NCBI GenBank assembly: GCA_036677145.1
Contig: JAKFFF010000098.1
Location: 1 to 64,000, forward strand
Source: CADEED01 sp036677145
GTDB taxonomy: Bacteria; Pseudomonadota; Gammaproteobacteria; Steroidobacterales; Steroidobacteraceae
Direction of reading: 5' to 3'
Length of the DNA stretch: 64,000 nucleotides
Below are positions 1 to 8,766 of the stretch, one piece after another. Both the position numbers and the translations under genes were made by a program. Numbering within the stretch: the first letter of the stretch is position 1; every line of letters starts with the position of its first letter. The notes under the pieces were generated by a model. That model saw nothing but the letters and a program-made list of their open reading frames with translations, was not told the DNA's origin and searched no databases.

Positions 1-18
1 CACCCGGCACCGACCGGA

Positions 19-3000
19 TCAGCCCACCCAGCGGCGGGCGTTGGCGAACATCCGGAACCAGCCGGAGTATTCGCCGGCGTTGTCGGGGCGCCAGGAGTTC
101 TGCGCGTAGCGGAACGAGCGTTCGGGATGCGGCATGGTCACGGTGACACGGCCGTCCGCGTTGGTGATCGCCGCGATGCCGAAGGGCGAGCCATTGGGAT
201 TCGCAGGGTAGGTAGTCGCGACGGAACGGTCACCGTTCACGTAACGCGCGGCCACCAGGTTGCCCGCACTGAACGACTGCGCCGCCGCGTCATTCGCGAA
301 CTCGGCGCGGCCTTCGCCGTGCGCGACGGCAATCGGCAACATCGAGCCCTCCATCCCCGCGAGCAGGATCGACGGCGAACGCGCGAGCTCGACCAGTGAG
401 AAGCGGCCTTCGAACTGTTCGCCGCGGTTGCGCACGAAGCGCGGCCAGTTCGCCGCCCCGGGCACGATTTCCTTGAGCGCCGCGAACATCTGGCAGCCGT
501 TGCACACGCCCAGCGTGAAGGTGTCGGGGCGCGCGAAAAATTCCTCGAACTGAGCACGCGCGCCGGCGTGATACAGGATGGACTTGGCCCAGCCCTCACC
601 CGCGCCGAGCGTGTCGCCGTAGGAAAATCCGCCGCAGGCCACGAGGCCACGAAAATCCTCGAGCCTCACCCGACCGGCGAGCACGTCACTCATGTGTACG
701 TCGTGCGCCTCGAAGCCCACGCGCTCGAACACCGCGGCCATTTCGATCTGGCTGTTCACGCCCTGCTCGCGCAACACGGCGATGCGCGGCCGCGCGCCGC
801 CGATATTCGCCGCCACGAAAGGCGCCGCGATGTTTTCATTCGGATCGAAAGTCAGTGCGACATTGAGCCCCGGCGCGCCGGTGTCGCAGGCCGCCGCGAA
901 TTCCTCGCGCGCGCATACCGGTTCGTCGCGCATCTCGCGCAACCGGAACGAAGTCTCCGACCAGGCGCGGCGCAGGTCTTCCCAGGATTCATCGATGCGT
1001 CCCGTCGGCGCCTCGATGTGCACGCGCATCGCGCGCGTGGTCGAACCGAGCGCATGCGTGAGCTCGCCGAGTCCATGGCGCGCGAACACCGCGAGCACCG
1101 CATCGAGGCTGGCGCTCTTCACCTGCAGCACCACTCCGAGCTCTTCGCTGAACAACGCGCCGGCCGCGCCATTCGCGCCCGCGGGTAGTTTGAGGTCGAG
1201 GCCGCAGTGGCCCGCGAACGCCATCTCCGTAAGCGTCGCGAACACGCCGCCGTCGGAGCGATCGTGATAGGCCAGCACCAGGTCCTGCGCGCGCAACTCA
1301 GCGAGCGCCGCGGCGAGATTCGTCAACAGCTTCGGATCGTCGAGATCCGGTGGCGTCGCCCCGAGCGCGCCGTGAACCTGCGCGAGCGACGAGCCACCGA
1401 GGCGATTCGCGCCGGCGCCGAGATCGACCAGCAGCAAAGTCGTCGGCCCCAGATCCGTGCGCAATTGCGGCGTCCAGGTCTTGCGCACGTCACCGACCGG
1501 CGCGAACGCGGACACGATCAGCGACACCGGCGCGACGACGGATTTGCGCGCGGCGCCCTCGCCCCACACCGTCTTCATCGACAGGGAATCCTTGCCAACC
1601 GGAATCGCGATACCGAGCGCGGGGCAGATTTCCTCGCCCACCGTGCGCACCGTCGCGTACAACGCCGCGTCCTCGCCCGGCTCGCCGCATGCGGCCATCC
1701 AGTTCGCCGACAGCTTCACGTTAGACAGCGGACCGATGTCGGCCGCGAGAATGTTCGTGAGGGATTCGGCAACCGCGAGCCGCCCGGACGCCGGCGCATC
1801 GAGCACCGCGACCGGCGTGCGCTCGCCCATCGCCATCGCCTCGCCGGTGTGACCGAAGTAATCGGAAATCGTGACCGCGACATCGGCCACCGGCACCTGC
1901 CAGGGACCGACCATCTGGTCACGGCTGATCATTCCGCCGACGGTGCGGTCGCCGATCGTGATCAGGAAAGTCTTGTCCGCGACCGCCGGGAATCTCAGCA
2001 ATCGATACGCCGCGTCCCGCAGGTCTATCGACGCGGAGTCCAGCGCAACCTGCGCGGGCGCGACACTCTTCACGTCGCGCACCATCTTCGGCGCCTTGCC
2101 TAACAACACGTCGAGCGGCATGTCGACCGGGCGCGTGCCGTTCTTCCTGTCCTCGAGCACCAGCACGCCCGTGTCGTCGATCTTGCCGAGCACCGCGAAC
2201 GGGCAGCGCTCACGGCGCGCGATCGACGCGAAGTCTTCCAGCTTCGCCGCGTCGATCAGGAGCACGTAACGCTCCTGCGATTCGTTGCACCACAGTTCCA
2301 TCGGCGACATGCCGGGCTCATCGTTTGGAATCGCCGCGAGATCGATCACCGCGCCGCGACCCGCCGTGTGCGCCACCGCTTCAGGCACTGCGTTCGACAA
2401 ACCACCCGCGCCGACGTCGTGGATCAGCAGGATCGGATTCTGGCTCCAGCGCGCGCTGCAGCGATCGATCACTTCCTGCGCGCGCCGCTGGATCTCGGGG
2501 TTGCCGCGCTGCACCGACGCGAAATCCAGGTCCGCGCTCGATGCGCCGCTGTTGACCGACGAGGCGGCGCCGCCGCCGAGGCCTATCAGCATCGCCGGAC
2601 CGCCGAGCACCACGATGACAGCGCCGACGGGAATCTCGCACTTGTCGACGTGATTGCGGCGCACGTTGCCGAGGCCGCCGGCAATCATGATCGGCTTGTG
2701 ATAACCGCGCGTGCGGTTCGGCGCATCGTCCGCGGCCGCCTGCTCGAACGTGCGGAAATATCCGCAGATGTTGGGCCGGCCAAATTCGTTGTTGAACGCG
2801 GCGCCGCCGAGCGGTCCGTCGATCATGATGTCGAGCGCCGAGACGATGCGGTCGGGTTTGCCCAGCGCCTTCGAGACAGCGGAGGTCTCCCACGGCTGCT
2901 CGAAACCCGGAATCCGCAGATGCGAGACCGAGAACCCCGTGAGCCCCGCCTTGGGCTTCGCGCCACGGCCCGTCGCGCCTTCGTCACGGATTTCTCCGCC

Positions 3001-3942
3001 CGAGCCGGTCGCCGCGCCCGGAAACGGCGAGATCGCCGTCGGGTGGTTGTGAGTCTCCACCTTCATCAGGATGTCGATGGGTTCGTCGATCGCGCCGTAG
3101 ATGCCGTTCTCGGGATTCGGGAAGTAGCGCTTGCCGAGCGGCCCTTCCATGACCGCCGCGTTGTCGCGATACGCCGAAAGCACGCCGCCGGGATTCTTCG
3201 CGTGTGTGTTGCGGATCATCGCGAACAGCGACTTCGGCTGCTTCTGTCCGTCGACTATCCAGTCGGCGTTGAAGATCTTGTGCCGGCAATGTTCGGAGTT
3301 CGCCTGCGCGAACATCATGAGTTCGACGTCGGTGGGATCGCGCTTCAATTCCGCGAAGTTCTTGACTAGATAGTCGATCTCGTCGTCCGACAACGCCAGG
3401 CCGAGATCAGTGTTGGCCTTGACCAGCGCGTCGCGTCCGCTGGCCAGCGACACCGTGCGCAACGGCCGGGTCGGCTCGTGCGCGAACAGACCGTCCGCCG
3501 CAGCGCGCTCGAACAGCACGGTCTCGGTCATGCGATCGAACAACGGCGCGGCGAGTTTCTCGAGCGCGGCGCGCGCGAGCGGCGCGTCGGCCGCGATGCT
3601 CCACACGATGCCGCGTTCGATACGGCGGATCGCATCGAGTCCGCAGACGTGCGCGATGTCGGTGGCCTTGCTCGACCATGGTGAAATCGTGCCGAAGCGC
3701 GGGACCACGATGAGCTCGGCGGCGCCGGCCAACGACTCAGCAGCGCCGTCTTCGCGCGGACCGTAGGTCAGCAGCCGTTCGAGGAGCGCGAGTTCAGTTG
3801 CGTTGAGGTCGCGCGCGACGTCGACGAAATGAACGAAGCGGGCCGAGATGGCGCGGATGCCGCTTTGTATGGCCCCAAGCGCGGGACGCAGCTTGGCGAT
3901 GCGGAATTCGGAAACTGCGGGGGCGCCGGGGAGCTCGATCAT
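19..3942 (-). CDS. purL: Phosphoribosylformylglycinamidine synthase (PurL)
   Basis: Large single-chain FGAM synthase of de novo purine synthesis: it converts FGAR, glutamine and ATP to FGAM in the cytosol. About 1307 residues, the usual size of the proteobacterial fused enzyme. Visible parts are the N-terminal PurS-like segment, the synthetase core with conserved stretches such as QANSEHCRHKIFNADW and KVETHNHPTAISP, and the C-terminal class I glutaminase with GVCNGCQM (nucleophile Cys) and PHPERS. The open frame extends 29 codons further upstream (to 4029), but family proteins begin near MIELPGAP, so the ATG at 3942 is chosen; no clear ribosome binding site is seen. The gene is complete and ends 18 bases from the window edge. 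Confidence 0.98.
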   Translation of the reverse strand: MIELPGAPAVSEFRIAKLRPALGAIQSGIRAISARFVHFVDVARDLNATELALLERLLTYGPREDGAAESLAGAAELIVVPRFGTISPWSSKATDIAHVCGLDAIRRIERGIVWSIAADAPLARAALEKLAAPLFDRMTETVLFERAAADGLFAHEPTRPLRTVSLASGRDALVKANTDLGLALSDDEIDYLVKNFAELKRDPTDVELMMFAQANSEHCRHKIFNADWIVDGQKQPKSLFAMIRNTHAKNPGGVLSAYRDNAAVMEGPLGKRYFPNPENGIYGAIDEPIDILMKVETHNHPTAISPFPGAATGSGGEIRDEGATGRGAKPKAGLTGFSVSHLRIPGFEQPWETSAVSKALGKPDRIVSALDIMIDGPLGGAAFNNEFGRPNICGYFRTFEQAAADDAPNRTRGYHKPIMIAGGLGNVRRNHVDKCEIPVGAVIVVLGGPAMLIGLGGGAASSVNSGASSADLDFASVQRGNPEIQRRAQEVIDRCSARWSQNPILLIHDVGAGGLSNAVPEAVAHTAGRGAVIDLAAIPNDEPGMSPMELWCNESQERYVLLIDAAKLEDFASIARRERCPFAVLGKIDDTGVLVLEDRKNGTRPVDMPLDVLLGKAPKMVRDVKSVAPAQVALDSASIDLRDAAYRLLRFPAVADKTFLITIGDRTVGGMISRDQMVGPWQVPVADVAVTISDYFGHTGEAMAMGERTPVAVLDAPASGRLAVAESLTNILAADIGPLSNVKLSANWMAACGEPGEDAALYATVRTVGEEICPALGIAIPVGKDSLSMKTVWGEGAARKSVVAPVSLIVSAFAPVGDVRKTWTPQLRTDLGPTTLLLVDLGAGANRLGGSSLAQVHGALGATPPDLDDPKLLTNLAAALAELRAQDLVLAYHDRSDGGVFATLTEMAFAGHCGLDLKLPAGANGAAGALFSEELGVVLQVKSASLDAVLAVFARHGLGELTHALGSTTRAMRVHIEAPTGRIDESWEDLRRAWSETSFRLREMRDEPVCAREEFAAACDTGAPGLNVALTFDPNENIAAPFVAANIGGARPRIAVLREQGVNSQIEMAAVFERVGFEAHDVHMSDVLAGRVRLEDFRGLVACGGFSYGDTLGAGEGWAKSILYHAGARAQFEEFFARPDTFTLGVCNGCQMFAALKEIVPGAANWPRFVRNRGEQFEGRFSLVELARSPSILLAGMEGSMLPIAVAHGEGRAEFANDAAAQSFSAGNLVAARYVNGDRSVATTYPANPNGSPFGIAAITNADGRVTVTMPHPERSFRYAQNSWRPDNAGEYSGWFRMFANARRWVG

Positions 3943-3984
3943 CGGAGGGCGCGAATTGTAATGGGGACACCCGGGATTGCCTAG

Positions 3985-4001
3985 AAAAACGGCCCGGGCC
4001 G
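3985..4001 (-). terminator. Weak palindrome plus T-run downstream of the DUF1820 gene
   Basis: A 12-base GC-only palindrome (3990-4001, CGGCCCGGGCCG) is followed on the minus strand by five T residues. It lies about 60 bases past the DUF1820 stop and just before purL. The possible stem is only 4 bp with a 4-base loop, so this is a modest intrinsic-terminator candidate. Confidence 0.35.
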
Positions 4002-4060
4002 GTGTTATTCCGCCCCCAATCCCATTCACTCAGTGTCCGTGCGCCACGGCGGCGGCGCGA

Positions 4061-4402
4061 TTACTTCTTGCCAGGCTCTTTTCCCGCGGGCTGGAACATC
4101 GACATGGGAAATGGCGTGACGTTGCCGCCTTCCAGCGCGCTGATCTTCGCCTGGCCCTGCTTCTTCACTTCGTCGATACGCAGGATCGAGTGCATCGGCA
4201 GCATCGTGCACTTCACGCCTTCGAATTCGGATTTGATCCGCTCTTCGGCGGGGTCCAGCAGAACGGCCGAGCGCTCCCCGAAGGTCAGATCTTCGACTTC
4301 GATGAAGCCGAACAAGCGACCCTGGCCCACTTTGCGCGCGTACACCTCGTAAACCTTGCCCTGGTTCACGAACATAATCTTGAAAATGTGACTGGATGCC
4401 AT
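4061..4402 (-). CDS. DUF1820 family protein
   Basis: 113-residue cytosolic protein matching my recollection of the DUF1820 family of gammaproteobacteria, with the signature stretches FVNQGKVYEVYARKV, GERSAVLLDP, FEGVK and MHSILRIDEV. The function of the family is not known. It has no signal peptide or membrane segment. Its start is divergent from the FHA gene (about 80 bases between start codons), so the two promoters share this gap. The start at 4402 fits the family's N-terminus; the Shine-Dalgarno is weak. Confidence 0.85.
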   Translation of the reverse strand: MASSHIFKIMFVNQGKVYEVYARKVGQGRLFGFIEVEDLTFGERSAVLLDPAEERIKSEFEGVKCTMLPMHSILRIDEVKKQGQAKISALEGGNVTPFPMSMFQPAGKEPGKK

Positions 4403-4480
4403 CTAGGACACTAAGGGGGCGCTAACCTGCCCCTTCATACACGCATGGGCCGCGGGAAGCTAGGGTCCAGAGGGTATTAC

Positions 4481-5782
4481 ATGGCGCTCAGATTGCGCGT
4501 CATCAGTGAACATCGCCATCGAATGGGCGACCGGAACACATTTGTACTTGGGGTATCGGGCGGAAGCATAGGACGCTCCTCCGAGAACGACTGGGTGTTG
4601 CCTGACGATATGCGATACGTGTCGGGTCGACACGCGCGCATCGTTTTTCACAAGGGCCGCTACATGCTGCAGGACACGAGCAGCAACGGCACCTATATCA
4701 ACGACAACGAACGTCCGCTCGGCAACCAGAATCCGTACGAGCTCAAGTCGGGTGACATCCTGCGCATCGGCCAGTACCACGTGCAGGTGCAGATCGATTC
4801 GGCCACCGACTTCAGTCTCGACGACAGCGCCTTGTATGCGAAGCCGTCGACGGGCTCGACGAGCAGCCGCCGTCGTGCGCCCTCGGTCGGCGATCTGGGC
4901 GCATCGCTGCGTCTCGAGAATCTGCTCGAGGCGAGTCACGACACCTCGAACGATGAACTCAAGCCGGTGAACGCCTTCGGCCAGGCCGTCTCGACGCGCA
5001 CGCGAGCGCTGCACCAGACGCAGGACCTGCCCAAGGAATATTCCACCGCGCCCGAACTCGACGTCAGCTCCGACGCCGTCGCGCGCCGCATCGCGCGGCT
5101 CGCACGCGCGACGGAAAAACAGCAGAAGGCCGTGCAACAGCCGGCACCGACGACTACGCCACTGCCACCGCCCGCGACGTCCATGGCGCCCGACATCACA
5201 CCTGGCCTGCTGGCGTTCTGCCGCGGGGCGGGCATCGCCGCCGAATCGCTGCCCGCGGAGGCTCATTCCCGCATGTTGCATCTGGCCGGCCAGCTGCTGC
5301 GCGAGAGTCTCTCCGGACTGAAGGAGAGCAGCCGCTCGCAACAGTCGCAGCGCAACGAGCTGCGCGTGACCTACGAAAAAGACGCCGCCGATCTGCTGCC
5401 CTCGCTCGAGCGCCACAGCATCGAGGATCTGATCCAGGAATTGCTCAAGGCGCACGACAGCCGGCGCTTTGATGCCGTGCAATGGATGCGCGAATCGTTC
5501 TCGGGCACGCGCCGCCACGACGCGGCGCTCATCGAAGCCATGCGTGCCGCCTTCGTCGATTTCGTGGGCCGGCTCGATCCGCGCGATCTCGCCACGCGCT
5601 TCGAGCGCAGCGCGCGCCGCAAGACGCTGGGCAACTGGGAGCTGTACGGCGAGTTCTATCGCTCGCTGTGCGACATGCCGGCGGGCACGCTGCCGCATAT
5701 CTTCCTCGAGGTCTTCGCCCAGCATTACGAGGCCGCCGCCCGCGAGGGTGGTGATGGATCCTCGCAGCACGACGCCGCCTGA
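4481..5782 (+). CDS. FHA-domain protein of the type VI secretion TagH type
   Basis: About 433 residues. An N-terminal FHA phosphothreonine-binding domain shows GRSSEND (residues 31-37), VSGRHARI (48-55) and TSSNGTYIN (66-74). A low-complexity linker follows, then a helical C-terminal region (about 250-425) resembling the C-terminal domain of T6SS-associated FHA proteins. In that system such proteins act with a Ser/Thr kinase and phosphatase in post-translational control of secretion. Start chosen at ATG 4481, preceded by AGAGGG at a good distance; an ATG 12 codons upstream is less likely. No other T6SS gene is in the window, so the T6SS role is inferred from the architecture only. Confidence 0.8.
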   Translation: MALRLRVISEHRHRMGDRNTFVLGVSGGSIGRSSENDWVLPDDMRYVSGRHARIVFHKGRYMLQDTSSNGTYINDNERPLGNQNPYELKSGDILRIGQYHVQVQIDSATDFSLDDSALYAKPSTGSTSSRRRAPSVGDLGASLRLENLLEASHDTSNDELKPVNAFGQAVSTRTRALHQTQDLPKEYSTAPELDVSSDAVARRIARLARATEKQQKAVQQPAPTTTPLPPPATSMAPDITPGLLAFCRGAGIAAESLPAEAHSRMLHLAGQLLRESLSGLKESSRSQQSQRNELRVTYEKDAADLLPSLERHSIEDLIQELLKAHDSRRFDAVQWMRESFSGTRRHDAALIEAMRAAFVDFVGRLDPRDLATRFERSARRKTLGNWELYGEFYRSLCDMPAGTLPHIFLEVFAQHYEAAAREGGDGSSQHDAA

Positions 5783-5895
5783 ACCTTCGCGGCAACGGCT
5801 ACGGCCGCTTGTATCCGCCTGCTTCCCTGTCGAAACTCAGCCTGCCCGTTCGTTTAGCCGATGAACGCGGCATGTCGCCGCCTGAGGATTCCGTC

Positions 5896-6242
5896 ATGAA
5901 GCAATACCTGCTCACCGTCTGCTACCCCGCCGGAAGCACGCAACCCGATCCTGAAGCGCTGCAAAAGATCATGCGCGACGTCACCACGGTGAAAGACGAA
6001 ATGCGCGCCGCCGGCGCTTTTGTATTCGGCGGCGGCCTGCACCCGGCGAACCTGGCGACGGTGCTGCGGCATCAAGGCGGCGACATCGTGACCACCGACG
6101 GGCCCTTCATCGAGAGCAAGGAGCAGATCGGCGGTATCACCGTGTTGCGCGCACCGGATCTCGATGCGGCGCTCGGCTGGGCGCGCCGGCTCGCGCGCGC
6201 GACGACGACCCCGATCGAAGTGCGGCCGTTTTTCGAGGGGAA

Positions 6243-6246
<4 letters not shown>
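5896..6246 (+). CDS. YCII-related (DGPF) domain protein
   Basis: 116-residue small cytosolic protein of the YCII/DGPF family. It carries the family signature TTDGPFIESKEQIGG near residues 60-74 and ends VRPFFEGN. Start chosen at ATG 5896 with TGAGGA upstream; the frame is open a further 29 codons but those residues are not family-like. Its TGA overlaps the TTG start of the next gene, so the two are translationally coupled. DGPF proteins are commonly encoded beside ECF sigma factors of the ECF42 group; their biochemical role is unresolved. Confidence 0.88.
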
Positions 6247-7451
<1,205 letters not shown>

Positions 7452-7575
7452 TGCGTGAAAGCAAGACGTGGGTCGTGGTTTGGGGGAGGGAAAACCAATC
7501 CGGACGGCAAGCGGGAGAAAATGAGCGCATGGACCGGACTGCAGTAGCTAGGACAGCCTTGATCTCGGGCGAAGA

Positions 7576-7593
7576 GGCGGACAGGGTGAGATT
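7576..7593 (-). repeat. Direct copy of the tRNA-Ser 3' end (18 bp)
   Basis: GGCGGACAGGGTGAGATT on the plus strand is identical to 7751-7768, which covers part of the CCA end, the acceptor 3' strand and part of the T-arm of tRNA-Ser. The two copies are in the same orientation, 175 bp apart. Such a duplication of a tRNA 3' end is the typical trace of site-specific integration (attL/attR) or of partial tRNA gene duplication. No integrase is nearby. Confidence 0.65.
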
Positions 7594-7705
7594 GTTCGCG
7601 GCGGGGGACCGCCGCTCATCCCGCGCTTTCGCGCGGGACCAGATTCGCGGACGCGAATCTGTCCAACTTTGCTCCGCAAAGTTGTCGAACTCGGCTCGAC
7701 TCATG

Positions 7706-7725
7706 CACGTGAGTTCGAATCTCAC
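7706..7725 (+). repeat. Inverted copy of the tRNA-Ser T-arm (20 bp)
   Basis: Bases 7706-7725 are the exact reverse complement of 7761-7780, the T-arm of tRNA-Ser. The copy itself has the T-arm shape: a 5-bp stem GTGAG/CTCAC and loop TTCGAAT, oriented on the plus strand, opposite to the tRNA. It is not part of a second complete tRNA. Confidence 0.65.
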
Positions 7726-7749
7726 TTGCGCAAGCGGTGAGGGAAAAAG

Positions 7750-7842
7750 TGGCGGACAGGGTGAGATTCGAACTCACGTGCCGGAATTACCCGACCATCC
7801 GATTTCGAGTCGGCGCCGTTATGACCGCTTCGGTACCTGTCC
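7750..7842 (-). tRNA. tRNA-Ser (anticodon CGA)
   Basis: 93-nt class II tRNA on the minus strand with CCA encoded at 7750-7752. The 7-bp acceptor stem is GGACAGG/CCTGTCC with discriminator G. The D-arm region has the serine-type CCGAAGCGG pattern, the anticodon loop is CTCGAAA (anticodon CGA, reads UCG), a long variable arm follows, and the T-arm is GTGAG-TTCGAAT-CTCAC. The first anticodon-stem pair appears mismatched (G-A), a minor oddity. It sits between the sigma factor gene and the mltF-like gene. Confidence 0.95.
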
Positions 7843-7899
7843 GCGGGAAATCTTCAAAATTAGGGCCACCCCGCGAGGGGCGCGTATTCTAGCCGAACG

Positions 7900-8664
7900 A
7901 TGCTGAGAGCCAAGGGGAGTAACAGCCTGACCAGCCGGCGTAGCTTCGTCGCCATGGCCATTCAATTGGCGATGGCGGGGGTATCCGCATCCATTCCCGC
8001 TATCGGGCAGGAGAAGCCCGTAAAGACGGGTTCTCCGAACCCTCATCATTCCCCTCACCGCACGGCGCGGCTGCCCAAACGCCTCGCGGCGGATTTCCAT
8101 TCACACATCCAGACCCGGCTCCCGCATCTGCGGCCCGCGTTCGAGGCGGCGGCCCAGGATACCGGCATCGACTGGCGAGTTCTGGCCGCGCTCGGGTACC
8201 AGGAATCCCGCTGGCGGCCGGCGGCCGTTTCGCCCAAGGGCGCCCAGGGCGTGATGATGCTCATGCCGATCACGGCCAAGAAAATGGGTGTGAAGAATGT
8301 ATTTGCGCCGGACGAAAACATCATGGGCGGCGCCCGCTACCTCGCCTACATGCGCCAGCGCATCCCGGCCCGCATCCATGATCCCGACCGGACCTGGCTC
8401 GCGATGGCGGCCTACAACATCGGCATCGGGCACCTCGAAGACGCCCGCATCGTCACGCAGATGCGCAAGAAAAACCCCGACCGCTGGGCCGACGTGCGCG
8501 CCAACCTGCCGCACCTCCAGGATCCGCACTGGCACAAACGCGTGAAGCACGGTTACGCGCGCGGCGAGGAAACCGCGCAGTTCGTCGAACGCGTGTCGCA
8601 GTTTTCATCGCTGCTGCAAGTGGCGATTCCCGACACCGCCATCGTCGACGCCGGCCCCCGCTGA
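7900..8664 (+). CDS. MltF-like lytic transglycosylase, SLT domain only
   Basis: 254-residue exported protein with a lysozyme-like SLT domain that cleaves peptidoglycan glycan strands. Catalytic Glu102 lies in YQESRW; family motifs GVMMLMPITA (117-126) and AAYNIGIGHLEDAR (170-183) follow. The C-terminal half resembles MltF, and mltF borders purL in E. coli. The usual N-terminal solute-binding (SBP_bac_3) domain of MltF is absent. The N-terminus carries SRRSFVAMA followed by a hydrophobic stretch, which could be a Tat or Sec signal. Start at ATG 7900. Confidence 0.85.
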   Translation: MLRAKGSNSLTSRRSFVAMAIQLAMAGVSASIPAIGQEKPVKTGSPNPHHSPHRTARLPKRLAADFHSHIQTRLPHLRPAFEAAAQDTGIDWRVLAALGYQESRWRPAAVSPKGAQGVMMLMPITAKKMGVKNVFAPDENIMGGARYLAYMRQRIPARIHDPDRTWLAMAAYNIGIGHLEDARIVTQMRKKNPDRWADVRANLPHLQDPHWHKRVKHGYARGEETAQFVERVSQFSSLLQVAIPDTAIVDAGPR

Positions 8665-8731
8665 GAAATGGGGACATTCCTCGTTTCCTGGCAAACGGGG
8701 ACAGACCTCAAAATGGATCGATGACGCAACC

Positions 8732-8751
8732 GTGCCGGCCGAGCCCGGCAC
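8732..8751. terminator. Hairpin between convergent mltF-like and DUF1080 genes
   Basis: A 7-bp perfect stem GTGCCGG/CCGGCAC with loop CCGAGC, flanked by a further GACGC/GCGTC pairing. It lies between the ends of two converging genes and could terminate both, but there is no T-tract on either strand. Confidence 0.4.
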
Positions 8752-8766
8752 GCGGCGTCACTCCTT

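Larger units (their letters stand above)
7452..7749. other. Non-coding gap with tRNA-derived repeats and hairpin array
   Basis: No convincing gene is seen. The stretch downstream of tRNA-Ser holds a direct copy (7576-7593) and an inverted copy (7706-7725) of tRNA 3' sequence. It also has four consecutive perfect hairpins: 7598-7615 (6 bp), 7620-7637 (7 bp, loop TTTC), 7640-7661 (10 bp with a 2-base loop, or 9 bp with loop 4) and 7664-7684 (9 bp, loop TCC). Directly past the CCA end on the tRNA strand is a run of five T residues, which may help termination. Confidence 0.6.
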
